Positions 1 through 6,446 of a stretch of DNA of 10,896 bases are shown piece by piece (the first letter of the stretch is position 1; every line of letters begins with the position of its first letter). Both the position numbers and the translations under genes were made by a program. This DNA comes from Cyanobacteria bacterium UBA11153 (GTDB taxonomy: Bacteria; Cyanobacteriota; Cyanobacteriia; Cyanobacteriales; Coleofasciculaceae), in NCBI GenBank assembly GCA_003511885.1, contig DOIX01000223.1:1-10896 (forward strand), written 5' to 3'. The notes below the pieces were generated by a model. That model made no database searches, was not told where the DNA came from, and was given only the letters and a program-made list of their open reading frames with translations.

Positions 1-109
1 GTCTTGAATATTTGACGGCGACTCAAGTCGCTGCCGCCTTATCCCCATGGCTAAAGCCAGGGGCTTGCGGCTCGTTTTTCGGTCAAAGCAGCACCGCTAC
101 CACCACTAC

Positions 110-357
110 CAGGCTCATTTTTTAAATTAGCTGGAGGTAGTGGGTTTCAGCGCCCTTTTGAATTAGCCACCTTACGACTGCGAAATATGGTAGAAGTTTT
201 GAGCAATTGGCATACTTACGTCCCCAATCCTGCCTATCTGACACAGCGAGGCGGAACTTTCCTGTTTGATGGAGATGGGAAGCTATTATACGAACATCGG
301 GATCCCGGAATTCTTGGATGGGCTGCTAATATGAGTCAACCGTTATCCTTTTTATAA
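110..357 (+). pseudogene. C-terminal remnant of an AhpC/TSA-type peroxiredoxin-like protein
   Basis: The frame ending at the TAA of 355-357 reads as the tail of a peroxiredoxin-like (PRXL2/AhpC-TSA_2 type) protein. It has a stretch ending GGSGFQRPFELATLRL, then FLFDGDGKLLYEHRDPGILG, then an ending NMSQPLSFL. The CxxC-containing N-terminal thioredoxin half is missing. Upstream the frame runs into stops at 13-15 and 49-51. The preceding residues PGSFLN (110-127) are in another frame and end at a TAG, so there is a frameshift near 125. The 5' 100 bases look like intergenic filler. No intact start or ribosome binding site is visible, so I read this as a dead, truncated gene. The family assignment rests on remembered sequence flavour only. 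Confidence 0.55.
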
Positions 358-389
358 TATTCAGCTAAGACTCTACCCCGACAGCCGAT

Positions 390-528
390 ATGAACCAGAT
401 TAATTTACTTACTCCCTCTCAAGAAACTTTGATTCCGGTACGGTATATCGCGAAAAGTGTTGAGAAATCGCACTTTCAACAGAATCAATTAACCATGAAA
501 AAGCCACAGCAGCAATAAATGCCACTAA
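390..528 (+). pseudogene. N-terminal fragment of a cyanobacterial hypothetical protein
   Basis: ATG at 390 opens MNQINLLTPSQETLIPV. This resembles the start of a common cyanobacterial protein family beginning 'LTPEQEALIPVYREKW..IALSTE.I'. After a frame change near 430 the continuation reads VYREKC, stop, EIALSTESINHEKATAAIN, so the fragment carries both a frameshift and an in-frame TGA (at about 447). It stops where IS982-like sequence begins. I do not know the function of the intact family. The fragment is clearly non-functional. Confidence 0.45.
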
Positions 529-652
529 ATTATTAATGAACACGGAGATATTTTAGATGCATAAAATTACACCTGGTAATGTGGATGACCGAATACCTGT
601 TCCTGAGTTAACCAAAAATATTTGGGGTTGGCTTTTTGGAGATAAAGGCTAT
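529..652 (+). mobile_element. IS982-family transposase fragment (degenerate)
   Basis: Two frames together give an internal piece of an IS982-type DDE transposase. Positions 529-558 read [10 protein letters not shown]. After a one-base shift near 562, positions 563-652 read [18 protein letters not shown] followed by LFGDKGY. In this family the block '[12 protein letters not shown]......LFGDKGY' lies around the second catalytic Asp region. The N-terminal part, the C-terminal part and both element ends are absent, so this is a scar. It lies between fragments of two unrelated host genes, which suggests an insertion followed by deletion. Confidence 0.6.
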
Positions 653-664
653 ATGATGAATTGG

Positions 665-925
665 GGCATTAATCCAAAAGATTTTTCAGTTGCGGAGACT
701 GACAAAAGAGGGATACTAGAACAGTTAGACAAGTCTTACCCAGCTGATACTGCTGCGGGTAAAATGGCGATCGCAACGGAAGCTATTAAGTAAATTGAAG
801 CTTATCCAACATTAATGGAACGGGTGCTGAGTACTATTAGTGCGGGTGGTGTTTCAGCTTTAGAAGCATTGCTTAACCATCCCGCTGCTAGTAGTGTTAT
901 CGGTACTTTGCAAAATTGGCAATAA
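665..925 (+). pseudogene. C-terminal fragment of a cyanobacterial multi-domain protein, with in-frame stop
   Basis: The frame continues from the IS982 scar and encodes [19 protein letters not shown], then a segment with [19 protein letters not shown]. An in-frame TAA at 791-793 sits where a Gln codon (CAA) would be expected. Translation then continues as IEAYPTLMERVLSTIS and NHPAASSVIGTLQNWQ to a TAA at 923-925. This helical tail resembles the C-terminus of several cyanobacterial proteins whose N-terminal halves vary. One HIP1 site lies at 767. The head of the protein is missing. The function is unknown to me. One stop in an otherwise intact frame suggests fairly recent decay. Confidence 0.5.
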
Positions 926-927
926 AC

Positions 928-1053
928 TGGGAAGAATTCGTCTTAATTCCCTGGAAAGATTAAATTTCCCAAGTCTGCCCTCAATGGAATACCCATACCG
1001 GAAAAAAGGAACTCAGTGTCATTGACAGTCCCCAATTAGCGCGAATTGTCTAA
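928..1053 (+). pseudogene. Possible decayed coding remnant, unidentified
   Basis: One frame reads WEEFVLIPWKD, a TAA at 961-963, then ISQVCPQWNTHTGKKELSV and IDSPQLARIV before a TAA at 1051-1053. The residue composition is protein-like (Trp, His, Cys, Gly, Lys in an ordered mix) rather than random. There is no start codon context. The last codons fall inside the left arm of the inverted repeat at 1040-1088. I do not recognise the family, and this may be chance. Confidence 0.25.
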
Positions 1054-1088
1054 TCGAGTGAATTTATCCCCCGATTAGACAATTCGCG
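1040..1088. repeat. Perfect 17-bp inverted repeat with 15-nt loop
   Basis: The left arm 1040-1056 (C followed by GCGAATTGTCTAATCG) is exactly complementary to the right arm 1072-1088. The 15 nt between them are AT-rich. The hairpin lies downstream of psaL, which is on the minus strand, and right beside the IS200/IS605-type hairpin at 1091-1120. It could act as a bidirectional transcription stop or be the tip of a small palindromic mobile repeat. No U-run follows on either strand, so a classic terminator is not clearly supported. Confidence 0.8.
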
Positions 1089-1090
1089 TG

Positions 1091-1120
1091 AATCCCCATG
1101 ACTTTAGTCTGGGGAGCGTC
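1091..1120 (+). mobile_element. Orphan IS200/IS605-type right-end hairpin
   Basis: AATCCCCATGACTTTAGTC followed by TGGGGAGCGTC folds as stem CCCCA:TGGGG, a bulged T, stem GAC:GTC and loop TTTA. An AATCCCC...GGGGAG hairpin next to a G(C/T)GTC-like tail is typical of the right end of cyanobacterial IS200/IS605 (tnpB) elements. No tnpA or tnpB coding sequence is next to it. Two similar hairpins occur at 1952-1984 and 9064-9103. Confidence 0.5.
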
Positions 1121-1145
1121 AATCCAGTGGATAACCACTTATCTC

Positions 1146-1640
1146 TTAGTGAACTGACCAAACGCCATTGACAACAGTTTGGAGTGGTACGACGTGGGGA
1201 GTCAAGCACAGGAGATAGGCAAAGAAAGCGCCACTGCATCCACCAACAAAGAAACCGCTAGCAAATTCAGCCCAACCTTCCTTAGTGCCAAATTCTGCCG
1301 GAGCAACGGGTACGGTAGCGCAAGCACTGGGGTTACCTTTACGTGCAGCACCATGGAGGGATAAAGCGATGGTCAGAATTGTGACTAAGCCAACAGATGC
1401 CAACAAGCCAGCCGTAGTACCATAGTCTGTCATCCGCAGCGGACCGAGTACTGCGAAAGGACCATAGAGGAAATATCCATGAGCCATACCAACTTCCAAA
1501 CCTCGGCGATAAACCGACAGTCCTGCTCGGTAGGCTGGTAAATTGTTGATGAAAGCCTTGACAAAGGGTGAGGAGTTGACGGGGGTAGCGAGATCCCCAA
1601 CTAACGGATCTCCTGCATGTTGAACCACGTCCATTGCCAT
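1146..1640 (-). CDS. psaL: Photosystem I reaction centre subunit XI (PsaL)
   Basis: PsaL is an integral thylakoid membrane subunit of photosystem I. It binds chlorophyll and carotenoid and sits at the centre of PSI trimers (or tetramers), where its C-terminus helps oligomerisation. The 164-residue product has the family's usual length. It has the conserved N-terminal GDPLVGDLATPVNSS (10-24), the LPAYRAGLS segment (34-42), the RGLEVGMAHGYFLYGPF block (46-62), and three hydrophobic segments at roughly 50-68, 77-97 and 125-147. The ATG at 1640 is preceded by AGAGG about 9 nt upstream; a second ATG two codons in is also possible. psaI lies divergently 154 bp away. The gene appears intact, and its 3' side abuts repeat debris. 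Confidence 0.97.
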   Translation of the reverse strand: MAMDVVQHAGDPLVGDLATPVNSSPFVKAFINNLPAYRAGLSVYRRGLEVGMAHGYFLYGPFAVLGPLRMTDYGTTAGLLASVGLVTILTIALSLHGAARKGNPSACATVPVAPAEFGTKEGWAEFASGFFVGGCSGAFFAYLLCLTPHVVPLQTVVNGVWSVH

Positions 1641-1794
1641 TGTGATTAACCTCTTCTCAATATGAACTATCTATTTAGCTTAATGTAAATTAATTTCTGC
1701 TCTTTCTTTGTTAAGATTCTTTACATCCTCAATCCTGGGTCAGACTTCGCAGTAATATCCGATTTGTACCCTTTGTTTAGAAATAAGTAGAAAT
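1641..1794. promoter_or_regulatory. Divergent psaL/psaI promoter region with HLR1-like site
   Basis: This 154-bp region must drive both psaL (leftward) and psaI (rightward). At 1710-1727 there is GTTAAGATTCTTTACATC. It resembles the HLR1 direct repeat bound by the response regulator RpaB upstream of photosystem I genes in other cyanobacteria: the second half TTTACAT is exact and the first half has two mismatches. A further TTTACATT is present on the minus strand at 1682-1689. RpaB control is inferred from the motif and the genes served. Confidence 0.35.
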
Positions 1795-1908
1795 ATGACA
1801 GGCGCATTCGCAGCTTCATTTTTACCCGCAGTTATGATCCCCCTAGTCGTAATCTGCGCGTTTGTTTCCATGGGTCTCTTCTTTCTCTATGTAGAAGGCG
1901 AAGCCTAA
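1795..1908 (+). CDS. psaI: Photosystem I reaction centre subunit VIII (PsaI)
   Basis: This very short gene encodes a 37-residue single-span membrane protein. It begins MTGAFAASFLPAVMIPLV and ends MGLFFLYVEGEA. The N-terminal MTGA.AASFLP, the hydrophobic span at about 9-32 and the acidic ending YVEGEA are the hallmarks of PsaI, which packs against PsaL in photosystem I and stabilises its binding. Length matches the family. No strong Shine-Dalgarno sequence precedes the ATG. In many cyanobacteria psaI and psaL are adjacent; here they are adjacent but divergently transcribed. Downstream sequence soon becomes relic repeat. Confidence 0.93.
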   Translation: MTGAFAASFLPAVMIPLVVICAFVSMGLFFLYVEGEA

Positions 1909-1951
1909 AGAAGGCTCTCCCCAGACCTTTGACGGAATCTTTTACCTTACT

Positions 1952-1984
1952 TGGCACTCCCCGGTCTCTTGACACGGGGATTCT
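1952..1984 (-). mobile_element. Orphan IS200/IS605-type right-end hairpin (minus strand)
   Basis: Read on the minus strand the sequence is GAATCCCCGTGTCAAGAG then ACCGGGGAGTGCC. It forms stem CCCCG:CGGGG, a bulged T, stem GTC:GAC and loop AAGA. This is the same architecture, including the bulged T, as the hairpin at 1091-1120, but with different stem bases, so the fold is conserved by compensation. No transposase or tnpB gene adjoins it. Confidence 0.5.
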
Positions 1985-2000
1985 TAAGATATCGCTACCT

Positions 2001-2140
2001 TAATATCCCGATCGCTCGAATTAAGAGATCCAACTCAAAAACAATTTCTTCAGTATGGGACATATCACCAAAATATCCCGATTGCTCAGGTTAAGAGATC
2101 CAACTCAAGGACAATTTCTTCGGTATGAGACATATCACCA
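2001..2140. repeat. Tandem duplication, two 70-bp units, overlapping the 3' end of a kaiB-like gene
   Basis: Unit 1 (2001-2070) and unit 2 (2071-2140) are directly adjacent, equal in length and identical at 61 of 70 positions. Unit 2 contains the C-terminal codons and stop of the kaiB-like gene ending at 2086. Unit 1 repeats the same coding segment (GDMSHTEEIVFELDLL) beyond the stop. It continues with a different ending, IRAIGILR, and a TAG at 1995-1997. Most differences inside the shared coding stretch are synonymous. Confidence 0.9.
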
Positions 2141-2421
2141 ACAATCCTTTGTAAAGGAGTAGGGAGTATTTTTACTAGTGTAGGTACAGCCACAATATTA
2201 TCTTTTTTTCCAAGTCCTGGCTGTTGGTAAACATCAATGATTTCCAGTCTATAACCTCCATTAATATAATCATCACAGATTTTCTTGATATTTTCAATAG
2301 CTCTAAGAGAGCGGGGAGTCATTCCAGCTATATATAAACGGAAGTAGTAATGTCGATTGTCTCTTTGAGCAAGCGCTTGCTCAAATATTTCTGTATAATT
2401 CTTGGTCTGTTTATTGTCCAT
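2086..2421 (-). CDS. KaiB-like protein (second KaiB paralogue)
   Basis: This 111-residue KaiB-domain (thioredoxin-like) protein is predicted to dock on a KaiC-type ATPase. KaiB hallmarks are FRLYIAGMTPRSLRA (27-41), YRLEIIDV (57-64), VAVPTLVKILPTP (77-89) and IVGDMS (93-98). A 24-residue N-terminal extension precedes the domain. Clock KaiB has three prolines in its 'TPT....LPPP' segment; here the first two are kept and the third is Thr88, which could alter the fold-switching behaviour described for clock KaiB. It follows the first kaiB-like gene by 11 bp and is probably co-transcribed with it and kaiC. No clear Shine-Dalgarno sequence is visible, so translation may be coupled. The C-terminus overlaps the 70-bp tandem duplication, so the present ending LLT may be a replaced tail. 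Confidence 0.88.
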   Translation of the reverse strand: MDNKQTKNYTEIFEQALAQRDNRHYYFRLYIAGMTPRSLRAIENIKKICDDYINGGYRLEIIDVYQQPGLGKKDNIVAVPTLVKILPTPLQRIVGDMSHTEEIVLELDLLT

Positions 2422-2432
2422 AAATGCTGATT

Positions 2433-2771
2433 TTATTCAATTTCGCTTAACCAATCTTCCTGTCTCTGGGTTTTCCGTATATCAAGTCCGACTAATATTT
2501 TTTCCCGATTGGATAAATCGCCAATGATTTTCTTAAGAGGTAGGGGGAGTTGTCTTAGTACAGTTGGGAGAGCTACAATTTGGTCTCGCTGGGCAAGTTG
2601 AGGATTTTCGATAAGGTCAATAACTTCAATTCGATATCGATCCTTCAGATATTCTTCACAAAACTTTTTGAGGTTGGAAAACGCAGTTAGGGATTTGGGA
2701 GTTTGTCCAGCCACATAGAGCCGCAATAACCATATTTCTTCTGAGCGATCGTTTTGTTCGTGATGTTCCAT
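2433..2771 (-). CDS. KaiB-like protein (first KaiB paralogue)
   Basis: This 112-residue KaiB-domain protein shows [16 protein letters not shown] (16-31), [18 protein letters not shown] (46-63), [13 protein letters not shown] (66-78) and [17 protein letters not shown] (82-98). It is nearer to canonical KaiB than its downstream neighbour, keeping the NPQLA and IIGDLS..EK.L.GLD signatures. The cluster LPPP of clock KaiB is LPLP here. The C-terminal extension after GLDI (about 14 residues, charged) is not typical. I chose ATG at 2771 over GTG at 2777 because GAGG lies 8 nt before the ATG but almost touches the GTG. It sits 46 bp after the kaiC-like gene. The likely role is as a KaiC partner in a non-core oscillator or signalling module. 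Confidence 0.92.
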   Translation of the reverse strand: MEHHEQNDRSEEIWLLRLYVAGQTPKSLTAFSNLKKFCEEYLKDRYRIEVIDLIENPQLAQRDQIVALPTVLRQLPLPLKKIIGDLSNREKILVGLDIRKTQRQEDWLSEIE

Positions 2772-2817
2772 TTTCACTTCCTCAACATTCTTCTTGATTG
2801 GCCCAGGGCAAGTAAAC

Positions 2818-4524
2818 TCAATCTGCCTTACGCAACTCGGCGATGGCTATTTTGTCTTGGAGTACAGCATTCTGCTGCAATTGCTCTTCCTGACGCATCA
2901 GTTCTAATTCTTCCTCCTCAGTCTCAATTTGAGCCTGCAAAGCAGTAATTTGGGATTGTGCGATCGCCTTCTTTCGTTCCAATTCCCGTCGCTTCCGTTC
3001 AAACTCTTGTTGGCTCTTTAAGCTAGCGGCTTTTTCTTTGGCCTCTTGAATCGCCCGTGCTGCACCTGTCAGGACACTTCCTTTTCCTAAATAAACGTCT
3101 ATTAGCTCTATCCCTTGCCTGGTTAAGCGGAATTCTCGCACCTGATGGGAGTGTTCCATGCCACGAGATTTCAGAATAAAAAGGACTCGGTTTCGTTCGC
3201 CATTACTTTCCAAGGTGCGGACTTCCAGCCAGGTATCCATTAAGGATGAAACTCCCATTTCTGTATGTTCGAGTGGACTACCTCCTGCCGTTAAATTGGT
3301 AAAGAGCAGGGTGATTTGCTGGGATTTGAGCATATCAATCAGGCGGAAGAGAAAGCCTTTGGCTTGGAGGGTGTTACCGCTCATATTGAGATTGCTCATC
3401 GGATCGATAATGACAACGGTGGGTTTAAACTCCTCAATCCAACTGTGGATTTGGACTAGGTGCATTTCTAAGCTATAAGCTGTAGGACGTGTGGCTTGGA
3501 ATTGCAAAAGTCCTTTGAGTACGAATGGCTCTAAGTCCAGACTAATTGAGCGCATATTGCGGAGAATCTGCTGAGGTGCTTCCTCAAAGGCTAAATAGAG
3601 GCATCTTTCGCCACGTTGGCAAGTTGCAGCGGCAAAATGTGCAGCGATACTGCTTTTTCCGGTTCCGGCAGTGCCCGTAATCAGAATGCTGCTCCCTCGG
3701 AAGTATCCCTCACCTCCTAGCATTGTGTCTAGACGTTTAATACCTGTTGATATCCGTTCGGTGCAGACTTGATGATCCAGTTTTACCGAGGTGATGGGTA
3801 ATATGGAAATCCCGTTTTGATTAATCAAAAATGGATATTCATTCGAGCCATGAGCCGAACCACGGTATTTGAGAATCTGTAAGCGTCGAGTGGAAATCTC
3901 GTCTTGTATCCGTCGATCCAAGCAGATAACACAATCAGACACGTACTCTTCTAAACCATGGCGGGTGAGGGTGTTATTGCCTTTTTCACCTGTGATAATT
4001 GCTGTAACACCTTTCGTTTTCAGCCAGCGAAACAATCTCTGTAATTCTGAGCGGACAATGGAGGCGTTGGCTAAACTCGCAAATAGGACTTCAATAGTAT
4101 CTAAAACAACTCGCTTGGCTTTGACTGATGCAATCGCACTGGCTAAACGAATGAATAACCCATCAAGATTATATTCACCAGTTTCTTCAATGTCATGAGG
4201 TTCAATGTGAATGTAATCTATCGCTAGTTTTTCTGTAGCGATTAGTTCCTCCAAATCCCAACCCAGGGAAGCGACATTTTGGGTTAATTCTTCAGCAGTT
4301 TCTTCAAAGGCAATGAAAACTCCCGGCTCTGAATATTGAGTTACACCCCGGATCAAAAATTCCATTGCTAGTAGAGTTTTGCCACAACCGGCTGTTCCAC
4401 AAACTAATGTAGGACGACATTGAGGCAATCCACCCTCAGTAATTTTATCTAGTCCCTGGATTCCCGTTGGACATTTTATTAGCTGATTTTTTGGTAATTT
4501 TTTTTTCAGATTGTCTTGAGTCAT
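2818..4524 (-). CDS. KaiC-like double-domain RecA-type ATPase with C-terminal coiled coil
   Basis: This 568-residue KaiC-family protein has two tandem RecA/KaiC ATPase domains. CI covers about 12-245: Walker A GTAGCGKT (43-50), catalytic Glu pair FEE (73-75), Walker B VVLD (139-142). CII covers about 255-480: Walker A GTAGTGKS (284-291), FEE (313-315), Walker B VIID (371-374). At the clock phosphosite position (Ser-Thr in Synechococcus KaiC) the sequence is GVSSLMDT, with Ser426-Ser427. From about 487 to 566 a Lys/Glu/Gln-rich helix forms a likely coiled coil in place of the short KaiA-binding tail. It is first in an operon with two kaiB-like genes; no kaiA lies in the window. By analogy it is an auto-kinase/ATPase hexamer, resembling KaiC2-type homologues more than clock KaiC1. 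The start is ATG at 4524; no Shine-Dalgarno sequence is evident. Confidence 0.92.
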   Translation of the reverse strand: MTQDNLKKKLPKNQLIKCPTGIQGLDKITEGGLPQCRPTLVCGTAGCGKTLLAMEFLIRGVTQYSEPGVFIAFEETAEELTQNVASLGWDLEELIATEKLAIDYIHIEPHDIEETGEYNLDGLFIRLASAIASVKAKRVVLDTIEVLFASLANASIVRSELQRLFRWLKTKGVTAIITGEKGNNTLTRHGLEEYVSDCVICLDRRIQDEISTRRLQILKYRGSAHGSNEYPFLINQNGISILPITSVKLDHQVCTERISTGIKRLDTMLGGEGYFRGSSILITGTAGTGKSSIAAHFAAATCQRGERCLYLAFEEAPQQILRNMRSISLDLEPFVLKGLLQFQATRPTAYSLEMHLVQIHSWIEEFKPTVVIIDPMSNLNMSGNTLQAKGFLFRLIDMLKSQQITLLFTNLTAGGSPLEHTEMGVSSLMDTWLEVRTLESNGERNRVLFILKSRGMEHSHQVREFRLTRQGIELIDVYLGKGSVLTGAARAIQEAKEKAASLKSQQEFERKRRELERKKAIAQSQITALQAQIETEEEELELMRQEEQLQQNAVLQDKIAIAELRKAD

Positions 4525-4768
4525 TATAAACAGGAATAGATTGTTTCAATCTCTTATATAACGGATCTATTTTGATTAAGTTCATACTGCTTAAGTATAA
4601 CTCAATTAAATTCTTATCCATCTAAATTTAACAAATAGCAAAGAATGGACAACGGAGGCTATCAATAAGCACAAAAGGCTCTAATCATCTCGCTCAAGCC
4701 AGAAATCGGTTTGGGAAAGTCGATAAATGTGAAAACTAAACCGATCGATATCCTAATTTCAGACATAT
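4525..4768. promoter_or_regulatory. Intergenic region: promoter of the kai operon and 3' end of the oxidase gene
   Basis: This is 244 AT-rich bases between two minus-strand genes. It must hold the kai operon promoter; AT-rich stretches just before 4524 could supply a -10 box, but none is decisive. An 8-bp inverted repeat, ATCGGTTT (4705-4712) and AAACCGAT (4738-4745) with a 25-nt loop, lies just past the oxidase stop and may help end its transcript. No gene is visible. Confidence 0.3.
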
Positions 4769-5911
4769 TCAGGATGGAGACGGGAAGGAGGCGATTAATA
4801 TTCCGATCGCTTCAGCAGTAGCAGGAGCTAACAGTACCCCATTTCGATAATGACCAGTAGCTAGTAAGACATTACTATAACCAGGTAATTTCTCAATAAC
4901 TGGTGCAGATTTTCCTTCTGGGCGGGGACGTTTACCAAACCAAGTCCGTACTATGCTTCCTCTAGCTAAAGCAGGGCAAAATGCGATCGCCTCTTGTCTC
5001 ACTTTTTCTAATAATGCTGCTTGAGGAATGACTTCTCCTGATTCGTTAGGAAATTCAACTGTTGCTCCTACCCAGTAATTACCTTTACCCAGGGGTACGA
5101 TATGAATATCATTTCCTGTAATAACTGGCTGGAAATCTGGATCGCCTATGATATTTTCGAGTCTCAATTGCAAAGCTTGACCTAAAACTGGTTTTATGAT
5201 AAGCGATTCTGTTGAATGGTGAGAGTTTTTTAAGAGTAAATTGGCTAATTTAGTTGAACCAATTCCGGCAGCAATTACTAACCAATCTATTTTTAATGTA
5301 GCTTCATTAGTGTAGATTTGGTGGCAGATTTGTAAATTACTGTCCTTGGCTGAAATAGAGGCGAAATCTTCTACGCTAATCCCAAATTTGAAAGTTACCC
5401 CATTTTTTTGTCCAGCGGCTACTAAGGCTTGGGTAAGGATAGTAGGATCTAATTGTCTATCTTGAGGAGAATAAACTGCACCAATAATTTCGTCATTGTC
5501 ATTATTTAATTGGGGACATTTAGTTTTGAGTTTATCTCTATCCCAAAGTTCTAAATCCCAGCTTTGTGAATTACGGATTTTTAGCAGTTTTTCCCATGAT
5601 TCTAAGTTGTCATCAGCCAAACGCAACATTAAAATACCTTGACAATTGAAAGGAATTGTTAGTCCTGTAATTGCTTCTAATTCTGGAATTAATATTTCAT
5701 AGCACCGCATACTGGCTTCCCGTAATTGCCACGCTCTACCTTTACTTTTTTGACTAATTACACCCATTAATACTCCCAATGCTGCACCTGTAGAACCTTG
5801 TGCGGGTGGATTTTGGTCTATGACAGTAATTTTAAGATCTTTTGTTTTGCTAAGTCGGTAGGCAATTGCTGCACCAATAATACCGCATCCGATTATGACA
5901 ACATTTTTCAT
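4769..5911 (-). CDS. FAD-dependent amino acid oxidase, ThiO (glycine oxidase)/DadA type
   Basis: This 380-residue flavoprotein of the DAO family (PF01266 type) has the family's usual length. An N-terminal Rossmann motif VIIGCGIIGAAIAYRL (5-20), GxGxxG at 8-13, is followed by the ribose-binding acidic residue at VIDQNP (Asp32). LDPTILTQAL (155-164) and PVLGQALQLR (241-250) match the substrate-domain and PxxGQ signatures. The C-terminal FAD-contact motif ATGHYRNGVLLAPATAE (351-367) is closest to glycine oxidases (ThiO). Such enzymes oxidise glycine or other amines to imines with release of H2O2; ThiO supplies dehydroglycine for the thiazole of thiamine. It is not fused to thiG, as often seen in cyanobacteria, and no thi gene is nearby, so substrate is uncertain. 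It appears to be a stand-alone gene. ATG at 5911 has no clear Shine-Dalgarno sequence. Confidence 0.85.
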   Translation of the reverse strand: MKNVVIIGCGIIGAAIAYRLSKTKDLKITVIDQNPPAQGSTGAALGVLMGVISQKSKGRAWQLREASMRCYEILIPELEAITGLTIPFNCQGILMLRLADDNLESWEKLLKIRNSQSWDLELWDRDKLKTKCPQLNNDNDEIIGAVYSPQDRQLDPTILTQALVAAGQKNGVTFKFGISVEDFASISAKDSNLQICHQIYTNEATLKIDWLVIAAGIGSTKLANLLLKNSHHSTESLIIKPVLGQALQLRLENIIGDPDFQPVITGNDIHIVPLGKGNYWVGATVEFPNESGEVIPQAALLEKVRQEAIAFCPALARGSIVRTWFGKRPRPEGKSAPVIEKLPGYSNVLLATGHYRNGVLLAPATAEAIGILIASFPSPS

Positions 5912-6018
5912 GATTTAGTTATTTGTAATTGGTTATTTGTTTTTATTTGATCTTTAGTTTTTTGTTGCTAAAGTAAGATATTATAGCGAGGAAGCTAGGG
6001 AAGAAGGGAGTAAAATCA

Positions 6019-6165
6019 ATGGTTTCAGGAATTGAGAACGTATTAACCGCTTTGGCTGTTCCTATAATTAGCTTATTTTTATCAGTCATAACTATTAACC
6101 CTTATCAGAAGATCCACATCTGTTCAGACATAAATAATGTCATGAATAGAGTATTTAACAGTTGA
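6019..6165 (+). CDS. Candidate small membrane protein (48 aa), unidentified
   Basis: A short reading frame starts at an ATG preceded by GGGAG at an 8-nt spacing, which is a better ribosome binding site than most genes here have. It begins MVSGIENVLTALAVPIISLF, continues with a hydrophobic span to about residue 27, and ends in a polar tail (QKIHICSDINNVMNRVFNS). One transmembrane helix with a short tail would fit the small photosystem or cytochrome b6f subunits of cyanobacteria, but I do not recognise it as any of them. It is divergent from the oxidase gene, 107 bp away. It could be chance. Confidence 0.3.
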   Translation: MVSGIENVLTALAVPIISLFLSVITINPYQKIHICSDINNVMNRVFNS

Positions 6166-6237
6166 GAATTTACAGTTAGATATTACTCTTAATATTTGAT
6201 AGTTGATAATTTAAAATATTGATTTTGTACCAACTAT

Positions 6238-6446
6238 CCCTCTTCTGTCACTCTCCGGTTTTTGCTATTATTAGAACTTCCTGGAAATAGTCTAGAATAA
6301 GGGATACAGAGTTCGATAATCTAATTTTGGCAATTTTGCTCCTCTCAGGATTTTCTAGGAAGAAAAAAGCTTGCGATCGCATAATAAATATATAAAAGCT
6401 CCAGAATTCATAAATGGCAAATGTTTTCGGAGAGTGACAGAAGAGG
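6238..6446. mobile_element. MITE-like element bounded by 19-bp perfect inverted repeats
   Basis: CCTCTTCTGTCACTCTCCG at 6239-6257 is exactly the reverse complement of 6428-6446. The 170 bp between them has no substantial reading frame but contains one HIP1 octamer (6373-6380). ACTAT flanks the structure on both sides (6233-6237 and 6447-6451), which would fit a 5-bp target duplication. However, ACTATC is also the local heptad repeat unit, so that match could be coincidence. No transposase is present. Confidence 0.45.

Noticed and set aside
557..793. Open frame of 78 residues that could be called a gene
   Set aside because: It joins an IS982 transposase fragment to the start of a different protein's tail, and the matching tail continues in frame beyond the stop. 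It is a chimeric relic, not a gene.
3158..4198. Plus-strand frames antisense to the KaiC-like gene
   Set aside because: They are shadow frames of a strongly conserved minus-strand coding sequence, with no family resemblance or ribosome binding site.
2818..4524. Calling the KaiC-like gene the core clock kaiC
   Set aside because: The Ser-Ser phosphosite, the coiled-coil tail, the kaiC-kaiB-kaiB order and the lack of kaiA argue for a non-core homologue.
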